Below the pieces are notes generated by a model. The model made no database searches. It was not told the origin of the DNA and worked only from the letters and a program-made list of their open reading frames with translations. Positions 7,529 through 16,904 of a DNA stretch of 64,000 nucleotides are shown piece by piece. Made by a program: the position numbers and the translations under genes. The number at the start of each line of letters is the position of its first letter. Position 1 is the stretch's first letter. This DNA is from Microcystis panniformis FACHB-1757 (GTDB lineage: Bacteria > Cyanobacteriota > Cyanobacteriia > Cyanobacteriales > Microcystaceae), in the NCBI RefSeq assembly GCF_001264245.1, contig NZ_CP011339.1, positions 1,426,001 to 1,490,000 on the forward strand, given 5' to 3'.

Positions 7529-8698
7529 ATGAAAGTTAGCAATTGGCAAGGAAATTTAAGTAGAATACCCGGATTTACCATCTTAGACCGCTATATTTTT
7601 GTCGAGTTATTATTGCCCTTTCTATTTGGGATGGGTTTATTCACTTCTTTGGGAGTGGCGATCGGCACTTTATTTGATTTAGTGCGACGGATTACTGAGT
7701 CGGGTTTACCTTTTACTTTGGCCCTAAAAATTCTCCTATTAAAAATGCCAGAGTTTATCGTTTTAGCCTTTCCCATGTCGATACTTTTAGCAGCTTTAAT
7801 GGCCTACAGTCGTTTAGCCAGTGATAGCGAATTAATTGCTTTTAAAAGTATTGGAATTAGTGTTTATCGCCTAATAATTCCCGCCATTGTGCTAAGTTTA
7901 ATAGTGACGGGATTAACCTACGTTTTTAATGATTATGTGGCCCCGGCTGCCAGTTATGAAGCTAATGCTACCATGACGAAAGCTCTGCGACCAAATCGCA
8001 AGTCTTTTATTGAAGATAATATTATTTATCCTGAATACGGCAAAGTGCGGCCACCGGATGGAGGGGAAGCGCAAACGGTATTAAGAAGGTTATTTTATGC
8101 CGAAAGATTTAACGGTCAAGAAATGTTAGGGTTAACCATTCTCGATCGCACCCAGCCGGAAGTTAATCAAATTATTACCTCAGAATCAGCTTCTTGGAAT
8201 ATTGAAAAAAATATCTGGGATTTTTATAACGGCACAATTTATCTAATTGATCCTAATGGTTCCTATCGTAATATTGTTCGCTTTCAACATCAACAATTAG
8301 CCCTACCTCGTACCCCTTTAGATTTAGCTTTTCGAGGCCGAGATGGTTCAGAAATGACCCTAAGACAAGCGCGGGAATATCTAAAAATACTGGAATTAAG
8401 CGGCAATCCCACCAAAATTAGAAAACTACAGGTTCAAATCGAGCAGAAAATATCTTTACCCTTTGTTTGTTTGGTTTTTGGGATGATTGGGGCAGCCTTG
8501 GGATTACGTCCCCAAAATTCTAATAAAGCCACCAGTTTTGGTATTTGTATTGTCCTAATTTTCTCCTATTATCTCCTATCTTTTGTCACCAGTTCCTTAG
8601 GCATTGGCGGAGTTTTAACCCCCTTGATGGCCGCTTGGTTGCCCAATATTTTAGGATTAACTGCCGGGGGAATTTTGTTACTTCAATCAGCTAAGTAA
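7529..8698 (+). CDS. LptF/LptG family permease (YjgP/YjgQ)
   Basis: Inner-membrane permease of the lipopolysaccharide exporter. About six membrane helices are visible: residues 24-50 and 60-80 regions, 95-120, then after a large periplasmic beta-rich domain (roughly 125-300) three more helices at about 306-325, 336-355 and 362-385. Cyanobacteria often have only one such permease, which may form a homodimer, so I do not choose between LptF and LptG. The length of 389 residues is normal, and its place directly after lptB supports the role. Confidence 0.92.
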   Translation: MKVSNWQGNLSRIPGFTILDRYIFVELLLPFLFGMGLFTSLGVAIGTLFDLVRRITESGLPFTLALKILLLKMPEFIVLAFPMSILLAALMAYSRLASDSELIAFKSIGISVYRLIIPAIVLSLIVTGLTYVFNDYVAPAASYEANATMTKALRPNRKSFIEDNIIYPEYGKVRPPDGGEAQTVLRRLFYAERFNGQEMLGLTILDRTQPEVNQIITSESASWNIEKNIWDFYNGTIYLIDPNGSYRNIVRFQHQQLALPRTPLDLAFRGRDGSEMTLRQAREYLKILELSGNPTKIRKLQVQIEQKISLPFVCLVFGMIGAALGLRPQNSNKATSFGICIVLIFSYYLLSFVTSSLGIGGVLTPLMAAWLPNILGLTAGGILLLQSAK

Positions 8699-8734
8699 TC
8701 GAGGGTTAGCGGTGGGAATAAAAATTGATAATCA

Positions 8735-9574
8735 TCAAATTTCTAGGGCTAATTTGTATAAACGACTGCGGGATAAATTAGTAACTTGTGCTAATTGTCT
8801 GCTGGCTTGCGATCGACTAACTCCCCGTTCTATAATTTGTTTTAATTCCCGTTTTAATTCCTCGTCAGATAATTGGATATTATCGGCCTGATCGTTGCCC
8901 ATAACTACGATCGTAAATTCTCCTTTAGGAGTTTTATTATCCCGATATAAATTAATGGCCTCGGCGATAGTTCCTCGCCAAATTTCTTCGTAAAGCTTGG
9001 TTAATTCCCGACCTAAAACTATCTTTCTCGTGGGTCCAAAAGTTTCCCGTAAATCCTCCAAAGTCTTAATAAGTTTGTGAGGTGCTTCATAAAAAACCAT
9101 CGTTCTCGTCTCGGTTTTTAAACCCTCTAAGCGCTCTTGTTTCAGCTTTTCCTTACCCGGAAGAAATCCTTCAAAACAGAATCTTTCTGTCGGTAATCCC
9201 GACACCGCTAAAGCAGTAATTACCGCCGTTACTCCGGGGATGGGAACCACTTCGATCTGAGCTTCTATACAAGCTTTAATTAACTCATAACCCGGGTCAG
9301 AAATCCCCGGCATTCCCGCATCAGTAACTAAAGCGATATCCTGACCTTGACTGAGAATATTTAATAACTCATCGAGACGGGAAAGGCGATTATGTTCATG
9401 GTAACTAATTTGAGGGGTCGGAATATCAAAATGCTGCAATAATTTGCCCGTGTGTCTGGTATCTTCGGCAGCAATTAGAGAGACTTTTTTGAGAGTTGCC
9501 AGGGATCGGAAAGTCAGATCGTCTAAATTACCGATCGGCGTTCCCACCACATATAATTTACCGAGATTATTCAT
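8735..9574 (-). CDS. rsmI: 16S rRNA (cytidine(1402)-2'-O)-methyltransferase RsmI
   Basis: Methylates the 2'-hydroxyl of C1402 in the ribosomal decoding centre using S-adenosylmethionine. The tetrapyrrole-methylase fold is shown by GKLYVVGTPIGNLDDLTFRS at residues 5-24, EDTRHTGKLL near 37-46, and ALVTDAGMPGISDPGYELI near 80-98. The C-terminal helical part ends with the family pattern SRSQASRQLAQVTNLSRSRLYKLAL. Length of 279 residues fits. It is convergent with the permease gene and has no operon partner. Confidence 0.95.
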   Translation of the reverse strand: MNNLGKLYVVGTPIGNLDDLTFRSLATLKKVSLIAAEDTRHTGKLLQHFDIPTPQISYHEHNRLSRLDELLNILSQGQDIALVTDAGMPGISDPGYELIKACIEAQIEVVPIPGVTAVITALAVSGLPTERFCFEGFLPGKEKLKQERLEGLKTETRTMVFYEAPHKLIKTLEDLRETFGPTRKIVLGRELTKLYEEIWRGTIAEAINLYRDNKTPKGEFTIVVMGNDQADNIQLSDEELKRELKQIIERGVSRSQASRQLAQVTNLSRSRLYKLALEI

Positions 9575-9687
9575 AAATTGGCTAAAAATAGGCTATTTAG
9601 TTGTATTTTAAGTGATCAGTAAACAGTAAACAGTAGGCTGATAACCGATCACCGATCACTGATCAGACTGTCCACTAAAAACTCATA

Positions 9688-9805
9688 AGTAGGGAGGCAC
9701 AATTATTTGTAGGATAGGTTAGCGGTAGCGTAACATGAGCGGGCGTTGGGTTTCATGCTTCAACCCAACCTACGTTCATCTTATATTTAATTCCACCCAC
9801 CCACT
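9688..9805. mobile_element. MITE family A, 118 bp, TA target duplication
   Basis: Begins AGTAGGGAGGCAC and ends CCACCCACCCACT, flanked on both sides by TA. It has the same internal palindromic blocks as the copies at 1586, 13574, 45415, 49550 and 50614. The surrounding 9600-9950 stretch otherwise holds only GATCACTGAT/TAACTGATAA-type short repeats and the leader of psbI. Confidence 0.88.
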
Positions 9806-9956
9806 TATCTGATCACTGATAACTGATAACTGATAACTGACGACTGAAGACTGATCACTTTTCTCTGTTCAGGGATCACTCAAATAGGGTAAAGTAGGTC
9901 AAGGTATGCTCACCCCTGTTATTGAATTAATCTAGTCTAAGGAGAACGTCTTAGTA

Positions 9957-10073
9957 ATGTTAACCCTAAAAATCGCCGTTTATATCGTTGTTTCCTTCTT
10001 TGTCTTACTTTTTATCTTTGGCTTCCTTTCTGGCGATCCTACCCGTAACCCCGGACGCAAAGACTTTGAGTAG
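9957..10073 (+). CDS. psbI: Photosystem II reaction centre protein PsbI
   Basis: Single-helix subunit at the periphery of the PSII reaction centre, in contact with D1. The 38-residue product starts MLTLKIAVYIVVSFFVLLFI, has one membrane helix at about 4-24, and ends with the nearly invariant GDPTRNPGRKDFE tail. AAGGAGAA about 17 nt upstream is a plausible ribosome-binding site at unusual distance. Neighbours are unrelated (rsmI divergent upstream, DUF3769 downstream). Confidence 0.96.
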   Translation: MLTLKIAVYIVVSFFVLLFIFGFLSGDPTRNPGRKDFE

Positions 10074-10094
10074 AAGACAATTATCAAACTGGTT

Positions 10095-10145
10095 CTAGGG
10101 TAGAGACACAGGGAACAAGTTATCGGACTTTCCCTGTCTCCCTAG
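10095..10145. terminator. Hairpin after psbI
   Basis: Left arm CTAGGGTAGAGACACAGGGA and right arm TCCCTGTCTCCCTAG pair with two small bulges over a loop of about 16 nt. It lies 21 bp after the psbI stop and just ahead of the DUF3769 gene. There is no T-run, so it may be a processing or attenuation hairpin and not a classic terminator. Confidence 0.5.
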
Positions 10146-10150
10146 AAATA

Positions 10151-12607
10151 ATGATCGTGGTAGTATCAATGAGGTTCGCTCGTCCTCTATTTCGATCGCC
10201 GACTCGTGCAGTCATGTCTTTTTTTTTCTTAGCTGTTGAACCACCTGCCCTGATTAATACTGTAGCTGAACCGGAAACGGAGGAGCGCCAAGTCTCTGAA
10301 AGTAGTCCCACGTCTGTAGTTCCCCTCCCTGTCACCCCAGCACCTCTAGAGGCAAAAAAGCCTTCAGCAGAGAGCGTTTCTATTCCCCTCACCGTCACTC
10401 CCCCCCCGGAAACCGTCGAGGTAAAACCCTTGGTTCCCGCTCAGGGTATTCCCTTAGAACCTTTACCTAGCAGTGCGGGTGATGCGGCAACTTTAGGAAC
10501 ACCCCTTTCTGTTCAGAATTCTCCACCCCCCGCAGCCGTTGGTGTCACCATTAATCCCGAAACCGAGATAGTTTCAGGATTAAATCAAAAAGCTCTCAAC
10601 CATAAAAATGGCTCAACTCGGCTATTAGTGCGGAAAAAGGGCGAAAAAACCAGCCAAGAATACTGGATTTCCCTCAATAACAGCCTAGCTCAGACCGCTG
10701 CAGTTAATCCAGAAGAGGAAAAGCCTCTAGAATTAGTGGCTGATGAGCAGGAATTTGACCAAAATCGGCAGATTATCACCGCTAGAGGTAATGTCACCCT
10801 ACGTTTTGCCCAAAGTGTACTAACAGCCGATCGCTTACAGATTAATCTTCCCGAAAAGTTAGCAGTAGCGGAGGGCCAGGTGATCCTAACCCGGGGAGAT
10901 CAAATCCTGCGCGGCGATCGCTTTGAATATTATTTCGTCCAGGATAGCGGTGTGGTATTTAATGCTAATGGGGAGATTTTTCAACCCAGCACCGCTAGGG
11001 ATTTACGGCAAACGCTGCCCACGGATGTGGGGGCCAGTAGTTCTTTTGGAACCCTAACCGATCGTTTGGCATTAAATCAACCCTTGCAGAGAATCACGAC
11101 GGGAGAGGGTTTTCAATTTGTCGTCGGGGGACAGGATCCCAGTCGGCGCGATCGACAGAATATTAGTAGTCCGTCGGGGGGAACGATTAATCGTGTCCGT
11201 TTTCAGGCCGAGCGCTTGAATTTTGATGGTAAGGTGTGGAATGCCACTAATGTGCGTCTGACGAATGACCCTTTTTCCCCTCCTGAGTTGGAAGTTCGGG
11301 CCAATTCCGCCACTTTTCGCAGTACCGGCCCCTTTACCGATGAGTTGCGGATGAGTAATTCCCAGTTGGTTTTCGATCAACGGGTAGTGGCACCCACTTT
11401 TATTAATAGTCTTACCTTCGATCGCCGTCGTCGTCGTCCTTTTTTAATTGCTCCGGGCTATGATGGAGAGGATCGGGGCGGATTTTTCGTAGAAAGTCCC
11501 CTAACTTTAGTGGAGACACCGAAGACTCTTTTTGAGTTGACACCCCAATATTTAATTCAAAAAGTCCTCAATCCCGATGCTTTTCCCTCAGCTAACCCCG
11601 GAGGTGGTGAAGTTTCACCCCTTAGTCCGAAAGCTTTTGGTTTATTGGGCAATTTTGCCACTAATTTTGGTGAGCGCTCGTTTTTTCAGGCGACAGCTTC
11701 TTTTTCTAATTTAGATTTGGAACAGATCGAAAATATTGTTCGTTCTAAGATTCGCTTTCAACAGACGATCGGACAGTTGCAGGATCCCTATCTGCTCAAT
11801 GTGGAGTACAATTATCGCGAGCGTCTCTTTAACGGTTCTTTGGGGTTTCAGACGGTTAATAGCAGTTTTGGGGCAATTTTGACCTCACCGGTGATTGTCG
11901 TCCCCAATACGGATATTAGACTCAGTTATCAAGCTTCTGTTCAGAATGTCAACGCACCCACCGATCGCAGTAATCTCTTAGCGGCCAATGCAACGGATAA
12001 TGTGACTAATTTAAGCCGTTTTCAGGGTGCTGTCTCCCTCAATCGCAGTTTTTTACTCTGGTCTGCCCTTACTTTACCACCGACTCCCGACCAAGGCTTA
12101 AGATTTTCTCCTCTTCCCGTTCAACCCTATATTGCTATTGTCACTGGTGTCACTGGTGTCACCAGTTATTACACTAACGGAGAGACGCAAAATTCCGTCA
12201 CGGGAACTGTGGGATTATTGGGACAGTTTGGGCGTTTTTCCCGCGATTTTTTCGACTATACCGGGTTTAATATCAGTTTTAGTCAGGGTTTAGTTAACGG
12301 ACAATCACCCTTTTTCTTCGATCGCTTTGTTGATCAACAAACAATGTCCTATGGTATAACTCAACAGGTATATGGTCCGATTCGTGTGGGTTTCCAGAGC
12401 ATTTACAGTATCGATCAAGCGAAGGAAATCAGTACAGAATATTTTCTCGAATGGAGTCGTCGCACCTATAGTTTAATTTTGCGCTATAACCCGGTGCTGC
12501 AGTTGGGAATACTCAACATCCGCGTCTCGGATTTCAACTGGACAGGCAACCCCGGCTATTTTGAGGGTAGCGATGTCCGTCCGGTGGTGGATGGAGTAAC
12601 CCGTTAA
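10151..12607 (+). CDS. DUF3769 protein, LptD-like outer-membrane lipopolysaccharide assembly protein
   Basis: Cyanobacterial counterpart of LptD, the outer-membrane barrel that inserts lipopolysaccharide. An N-terminal hydrophobic stretch (about residues 20-30) is followed by about 150 residues rich in P, E, T and V. An OstA-like jellyroll occupies about 195-280 (LVADEQEFDQNRQIITARGN, then LTADRLQINLPEKLAVAEGQ). From about 430 onward the sequence alternates short polar/aromatic strands (for example TPQYLIQKVLNPD, LLNVEYNYRERLFNGSLGF, YSLILRYNPVLQLGILNIRV), as in an outer-membrane beta barrel. The start is uncertain: ATG 10151, 10178 and 10214 are all possible. Its location 2.6 kb after lptA, lptB and lptF/G supports the assignment. 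Confidence 0.82.
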   Translation: MIVVVSMRFARPLFRSPTRAVMSFFFLAVEPPALINTVAEPETEERQVSESSPTSVVPLPVTPAPLEAKKPSAESVSIPLTVTPPPETVEVKPLVPAQGIPLEPLPSSAGDAATLGTPLSVQNSPPPAAVGVTINPETEIVSGLNQKALNHKNGSTRLLVRKKGEKTSQEYWISLNNSLAQTAAVNPEEEKPLELVADEQEFDQNRQIITARGNVTLRFAQSVLTADRLQINLPEKLAVAEGQVILTRGDQILRGDRFEYYFVQDSGVVFNANGEIFQPSTARDLRQTLPTDVGASSSFGTLTDRLALNQPLQRITTGEGFQFVVGGQDPSRRDRQNISSPSGGTINRVRFQAERLNFDGKVWNATNVRLTNDPFSPPELEVRANSATFRSTGPFTDELRMSNSQLVFDQRVVAPTFINSLTFDRRRRRPFLIAPGYDGEDRGGFFVESPLTLVETPKTLFELTPQYLIQKVLNPDAFPSANPGGGEVSPLSPKAFGLLGNFATNFGERSFFQATASFSNLDLEQIENIVRSKIRFQQTIGQLQDPYLLNVEYNYRERLFNGSLGFQTVNSSFGAILTSPVIVVPNTDIRLSYQASVQNVNAPTDRSNLLAANATDNVTNLSRFQGAVSLNRSFLLWSALTLPPTPDQGLRFSPLPVQPYIAIVTGVTGVTSYYTNGETQNSVTGTVGLLGQFGRFSRDFFDYTGFNISFSQGLVNGQSPFFFDRFVDQQTMSYGITQQVYGPIRVGFQSIYSIDQAKEISTEYFLEWSRRTYSLILRYNPVLQLGILNIRVSDFNWTGNPGYFEGSDVRPVVDGVTR

Positions 12608-13065
12608 GCTGAGGAGACTCCGAGACAGGAGACTCCGAGACAGGAGAAGGGAGAAGGGACAAGGGAGATGGGGAAAAGGGAGAGGGAATTATGAATGATG
12701 AATTATGAAGTGGGGTTTTAGCGATTTTTAGGTCGGGATTACCTCTCATTGAGACTCCCTTGGCTAACTTCTAAGTAGTTGGTTATAATCAAATTAAAAA
12801 TGGATTATAGGTTCGATCCCCCCTGCCCCTAGGGTTGATTCATTTAAATTAAGTATAGCTGATTTTGAGTCAATAAATTTGACCGAAGATTCTCAAGTTT
12901 ATCTTTCTCTAACCAAAAGAGTTAGTCACAATAACTAATATTTAATCCTCTGCCAATATTTATTATGAATAAATTGATAAAGCTTGTTCCCAAGCCACTA
13001 AAAGCCTATCTCTCTTGAAATTTTCTGAGAGTACATCCTGTTAATTTAGCTAATTTTTCCGCTTC

Positions 13066-14307
13066 TTACGTCGATAAAACTATCAGTTTTTCCCAACGTT
13101 CAGCTAACCACCTCTGTCCCTCTGTTATTGAGAGAAAACCCAAACCTCTGAAAAGATTCAATCCTATAGTTGTGAGAATTGACCAATTGCTGGCCGCTTG
13201 AAAATCACTTATCTCGCTTTTATCTTCCTCAAAAATTACATCTTTTACCCAATGTAACTGATTTTCTATTTTCCAATGTCCTCGAATAATTTTAGCAAAT
13301 ACTTGAGCGGATTCAGTTAGGCTACTGATATAGTAAGCTGTTTCTTCATAGGTTTTATCCCCGCGACTACCCCTTCTTTCTACTTTAATAACTCTTCGCA
13401 GATTTTCAAACCCTTGTCTTTCATTTTTCCTCACTTTAAAAACTTATATTTTTCTTGATATTTTTCGTCCATGACTATTATCTTGTTCGAGAAAGCAACT
13501 TTCTGGCTTTGAGGAATTACTCAGGTCTTGTATTCGCTTATAAAGATTTTTCTGATTTCCTTTAACGGTGATAAGTAGGTGGGTGGAATTAAATATAAAA
13601 TGAACGTAGGTTGGGTTGAAGCATGAAACCCAACGCCTGCATGGGTTACGCTACCGCTAACCCATCCTACAAATAATTGTGCCTACCTACTTAACATAAT
13701 CATTTTTACTCTTGGCTATTAAGCTGATTGTTTTTTTCTGACAATGTAAAGCATCGCCAGTAAAAACTTTATTTTGGAGAGAGCAATCCTCAATTATAGC
13801 TTGACCTTCGTCGATTTCAGACCCTTTTTTGTTTTCGATTCTTTTTAGGTGTAATACCAAGCCACTTTCTTGACTAAACAATGAGACAAACATGATAAAA
13901 TTTTGTTGTTCATTGTTGGGATTCTTTCGGGTGTTTTTGAGACTTTTTCCATCCATCCCTAGCCAATTTATATCATCTCTTTGTCCATATTCTTCTAAGG
14001 CCCATTCCTTAAACATTTTTAACAAACTCTGCCAGTCAACTCCCATCATTACCCTTCTAATTGTTGAAGAGGATGGGACTCTTTCTGGAATTATGTTAAA
14101 TTCTTGACTGAGCCTGTGCCGATTATTTTTAGCCAACTCTCCTAGCTCTCTCTAACCTGAGTATCCTAGCATTGTTCCCAGTATTATTACTACTAATACT
14201 ATCCATAAAGGGTGTCTTTTTCCTTGATCTTTCCGAAAGTCCTTGACTTGTTTCAGTTTTTCTATTAAGCTCAACATATATTTTAAAAGTTGCCGGTCAC
14301 TTCTCAT
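13066..14307 (-). pseudogene. ISAs1 family transposase, broken (copy A)
   Basis: Reading from ATG 14307: MRSDRQLLKYMLSLIEKLKQ..., an in-frame TAG after LGYSG, then LGELAKNNRHRLSQEFNIIP, the DDE region NWLGMDGKSLKNTRK and VFTGDALHCQKKTISLIAKS, then the MITE interrupts after NDYV. Coding resumes as ITVKGNQKNLYKRIQDLS, meets a second in-frame stop after GRKISRKI, and ends with RVIKVERRG...IRGHWKIENQLHWVKDVIFEED, the conserved C-terminal region of ISAs1/H-repeat transposases. Two nonsense codons plus the insertion make it inactive. Copy B has the same lesions. Confidence 0.9.
13574..13691. mobile_element. MITE family A inside the ISAs1 transposase (copy A)
   Basis: 118 bp from AGTAGGTGGGTGG to GCCTACCTACT, flanked by TA. 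Removing it and one TA restores an uninterrupted NDYVITVKGN coding sequence, which fixes the boundaries exactly and shows a TA target duplication. Confidence 0.93.
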
Positions 14308-14367
14308 TTTACCTGATAGTGATCGCTTTTACTTTTGATATTCTGATGGGAGAATGAAACAGCCCTA

Positions 14368-14518
14368 CCCGTTGGGGCGTGGCGCCGCCCCCAAACCCCG
14401 GAGCGCATTAGTTTTCCGGTGGGATGCTTACACGCAGCTGCTGATATATTTGTAATAATTTAAAAGTCACTGATAATTGCTGATTGTCCGTATTTCTGCA
14501 AATGTGAGATGCAGCCTC
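14368..14518. repeat. Dispersed repeat family B (copy 2)
   Basis: Reverse-orientation relative of 2030-2198: GC-rich GGGGCGTGGCGCCGCCCCCA block, then TTTTTCCGGTGGGATGCTTAC-like and AGTCACTGATAATTGCTGAT pieces. It begins exactly at the right end of ISAs1 copy A. The following TATAGAGTTCTTGCATAATT stretch (14568-14606) is also found at 2226-2268. Confidence 0.7.
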
Positions 14519-14749
14519 AACCCTTTTTTAGTCCTGTTGCTGCTAGAAAAATAGCCCCTAGAGTTTATAGAGTTCTTGCATAATTAATTTTTGAGAGTTC
14601 AAAAATGAGAAAAATAGACATAAAATTGCGTAAAATCCCTAAATAGAGCATTTAATTGATTAATGCTCATTCTTAATTCTCCTGACGACCGGCTACTGGC
14701 TCCTGACTCCTCACCTAAAGGAAGATTTTTGATTTTTGCAAGAGGTCTT

Positions 14750-15877
14750 ATGACTAAAATTGTCATCATCGGTGCGGGTATAGTAGGGGCCACCATTGCC
14801 TACGAATTGAGCGCCATCGAAGGATTAGAAATTACCCTCATCGATGAAAAAAAACCGGGACAAGGAGCAACCGGGGCAGCTTTAGGGATTTTAATGGGGA
14901 TTATCAGCCATAAAACTAAAGGTAGAGCCTGGAAACTGCGGCAAGAAAGTTTAAAACGTTATGAAACCCTCCTTCCTGAGCTAGAATCCCTCACCGGACT
15001 GACTATTCCCTGTTACCGTGATGGCATTGTCCTCCTGCGATCGAGTGCCGAAGACGAAGAAAATTGGCGCAAGTTAGCCCAAATCCGCCAAGAACAGGGA
15101 TATTGTCTAGAAATCTGGGATAAAGAGACTTTGAAGCAAAAATGTCCCCAGGTGGCCGGGGAGCATCTCCATGGTGCCATCTATTCTCCCAGTGATCATC
15201 AAATTAATCCGGTCCTGCTCACGGAGGCTCTCGTCGCTGCTGCGGCAAGAAGGGGGGTTAAATGTCAATTTGGGGTAAAAGTTGAAAATTTCGGGAAGAC
15301 AGAGCTTCATGGCTCTAATTTGAGGCAATGCACCCACGTTTATAGTTCCAATGGTATAGAGGAAAGCGACTTTTTGGTTCTTTCTGCGGGAATCGGTTCC
15401 ACTGCTTTAACTGAAACTCTTAGCCATCCAGTGGAGATCCGACCGGTTTTAGGGCAGGCTTTACAGATAAAATTGACGCAACCTTTAGAAAGTTCCGATT
15501 TTAAGCCGATTTTAACGGGAAATGACCTGCATATTCTGCCTTTGGCCGGAGCGGAATACTGGATTGGAGCAACGGTGGAATTTATGGACGAAAAGGGCGA
15601 AATTATCCCTGATACTGCCCTATTAGAACAAGTGTATCAAAAAGCGATCGCTTTTTGTCCCTCTTTGGCTGCGGGTGCGATCGTGCGTACTTGGTCCGGT
15701 AAGCGACCGCGACCGGAGAAAAAATCCGCTCCCATCATCGAATATTTGCCCGGATACGATAACGTTATTCTGGCCTCGGGACACTACCGCAACGGGGTTT
15801 TATTGGCCCCTGCTACCGCTAAAATGGTCAGGGAAATGTTAAGTGGTAAGTTAGGGTTTACTGAAAAAGTTTGTTGA
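14750..15877 (+). CDS. FAD-dependent oxidoreductase (DAO family)
   Basis: Amine or amino-acid oxidase-type flavoprotein. Start ATG 14750 (375 residues) places the Rossmann FAD motif VIIGAGIVGATIAYELSAIE at residues 5-24, as expected; a longer frame upstream would add 29 atypical residues. ATGAALGILMGII near 44-56 and the C-terminal TWSGKRPRPEKKSAPIIEYL and LASGHYRNGVLLAPATAKMV are typical of the glycine oxidase/ThiO-like branch of the DAO family. A ThiO role in thiamine synthesis would fit, but no thi gene is adjacent, so the substrate stays open. Confidence 0.85.
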   Translation: MTKIVIIGAGIVGATIAYELSAIEGLEITLIDEKKPGQGATGAALGILMGIISHKTKGRAWKLRQESLKRYETLLPELESLTGLTIPCYRDGIVLLRSSAEDEENWRKLAQIRQEQGYCLEIWDKETLKQKCPQVAGEHLHGAIYSPSDHQINPVLLTEALVAAAARRGVKCQFGVKVENFGKTELHGSNLRQCTHVYSSNGIEESDFLVLSAGIGSTALTETLSHPVEIRPVLGQALQIKLTQPLESSDFKPILTGNDLHILPLAGAEYWIGATVEFMDEKGEIIPDTALLEQVYQKAIAFCPSLAAGAIVRTWSGKRPRPEKKSAPIIEYLPGYDNVILASGHYRNGVLLAPATAKMVREMLSGKLGFTEKVC

Positions 15878-16368
15878 TGGGGTTAGGAGTCGGTCGTCAG
15901 TATTCTCCGAGTCAGGAGATTATTTTTATTTATTCTCCCCTCTCCCCTCTCTACAATAATTACTCGCAGCCAGAAATACGTTGGGTTCCTATCATACTTT
16001 GTGCTTTTTGTCAAAAAAACTTTTTTTTTGCAATAAAACTACATAAAAAAAAGATCATCGTTGTGGGTGAAATTGACTGATTTACCCGTCTTAATTAGGA
16101 TCACCTTCTAGGTGTGGCAAGGGTTTCAAGCACTGCTGTCCAAAAAGGCACAAAACAACCCATTATGAAATTCTATCAAATCGCTGTTACCTTCATAACA
16201 TCGTTGTTAAATAAAAATCTTTCTCAATTAATTTTTAAGAATTTATAAATATTGCGTAATGTTAATTTAAATATTCTCAAGTTTTTGCAGTCAATAAATA
16301 ATTTTTGCTTATCTTTGTCGGAGAATAGAACTCCTGCAACAATCCAACATCTACCATTGGGTTAGGAG

Positions 16369-16440
16369 TCAGTTATCAGTTATCAGTTATCAGTTCACTC
16401 AGAAAACTCCCCACACCCCACACCCCAATTCCCCAATTCC
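16369..16440. repeat. Short TCAGTTA array and CACACCC tract before cdd
   Basis: About four TCAGTTA heptamers (16369-16396) followed by a CCCCACACCC/CCCCAATT tract (16410-16443). The rest of 15878-16463 is A/T-rich without a convincing gene. Confidence 0.85.
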
Positions 16441-16463
16441 CCACTCCCTGCTATCGGCAGCCG

Positions 16464-16865
16464 ATGACCCTATCTGACCAAGAAAGACAACAACTCTGTG
16501 ACACTGCTCGGGAAGTGGCGAAACTTTCCTATTCTCCCTATTCCCGTTTTCGGGTGGGGGCAGCGGTCTTGACAAATAAAAAGATTTATGCTGGTACTAA
16601 TGTAGAGAACGCGAGTTATGGCTTGAGTTTGTGTGCGGAAAGGGCAACTTTAGCGCAAATAATCGCGGCGGGCGATCGAGAAGTACGGGCGATCGCTATA
16701 GCCTGTATCGATGGGAAGGATGATATTAGTCAGTTAACTCCCTGCGGAGCCTGTCGTCAATGGATAGCCGAATTAGCACCGCAAGCGGAGATTATTATCT
16801 GTGGAACTCAGCAAAATTATTGTTTTAATCTCTCGGATTTACTGCCTTTTTCCTTTCGTTTTTAA
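16464..16865 (+). CDS. cdd: Cytidine deaminase
   Basis: Hydrolytic deamination of cytidine or deoxycytidine to uridine in pyrimidine salvage. The zinc site is complete: CAERATL at about residues 53-59 supplies a cysteine and the proton-shuttling glutamate, and PCGACRQ at about 90-96 supplies the other two cysteines. YSPYSRFRVGAAVL near 22-35 and GTNVENASYGLSLCAE are the substrate-binding blocks. The length of 133 residues matches the homotetrameric type. Monocistronic; convergent with the AbiJ-like gene. Confidence 0.96.
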   Translation: MTLSDQERQQLCDTAREVAKLSYSPYSRFRVGAAVLTNKKIYAGTNVENASYGLSLCAERATLAQIIAAGDREVRAIAIACIDGKDDISQLTPCGACRQWIAELAPQAEIIICGTQQNYCFNLSDLLPFSFRF

Positions 16866-16904
16866 CTGTGGGTAAAGTATAGGGTTTAAGGTGCTACAAC
16901 GCCA

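Larger units (their letters stand above)
12830..14367 (-). mobile_element. ISAs1-type insertion sequence, copy A (defective, carries a MITE)
   Basis: 1538-bp element whose ends are TAGGGTTGATTCATTT (left) and GAATGAAACAGCCCTA (right), imperfect inverted repeats. It is nearly identical to 49871-51408, and even about 50 bp outside the left end (12775-12829) resembles 49814-49870. A 118-bp MITE sits inside the transposase gene. The stretch 12608-12829 before it holds only AGGAGACTCCGAGACAGG-type direct repeats and A/T-rich DNA. Confidence 0.88.

Noticed and set aside
13892..14107. 71-residue plus-strand frame within ISAs1 copies
   Set aside because: Antisense of the transposase core, repeated identically in both copies.
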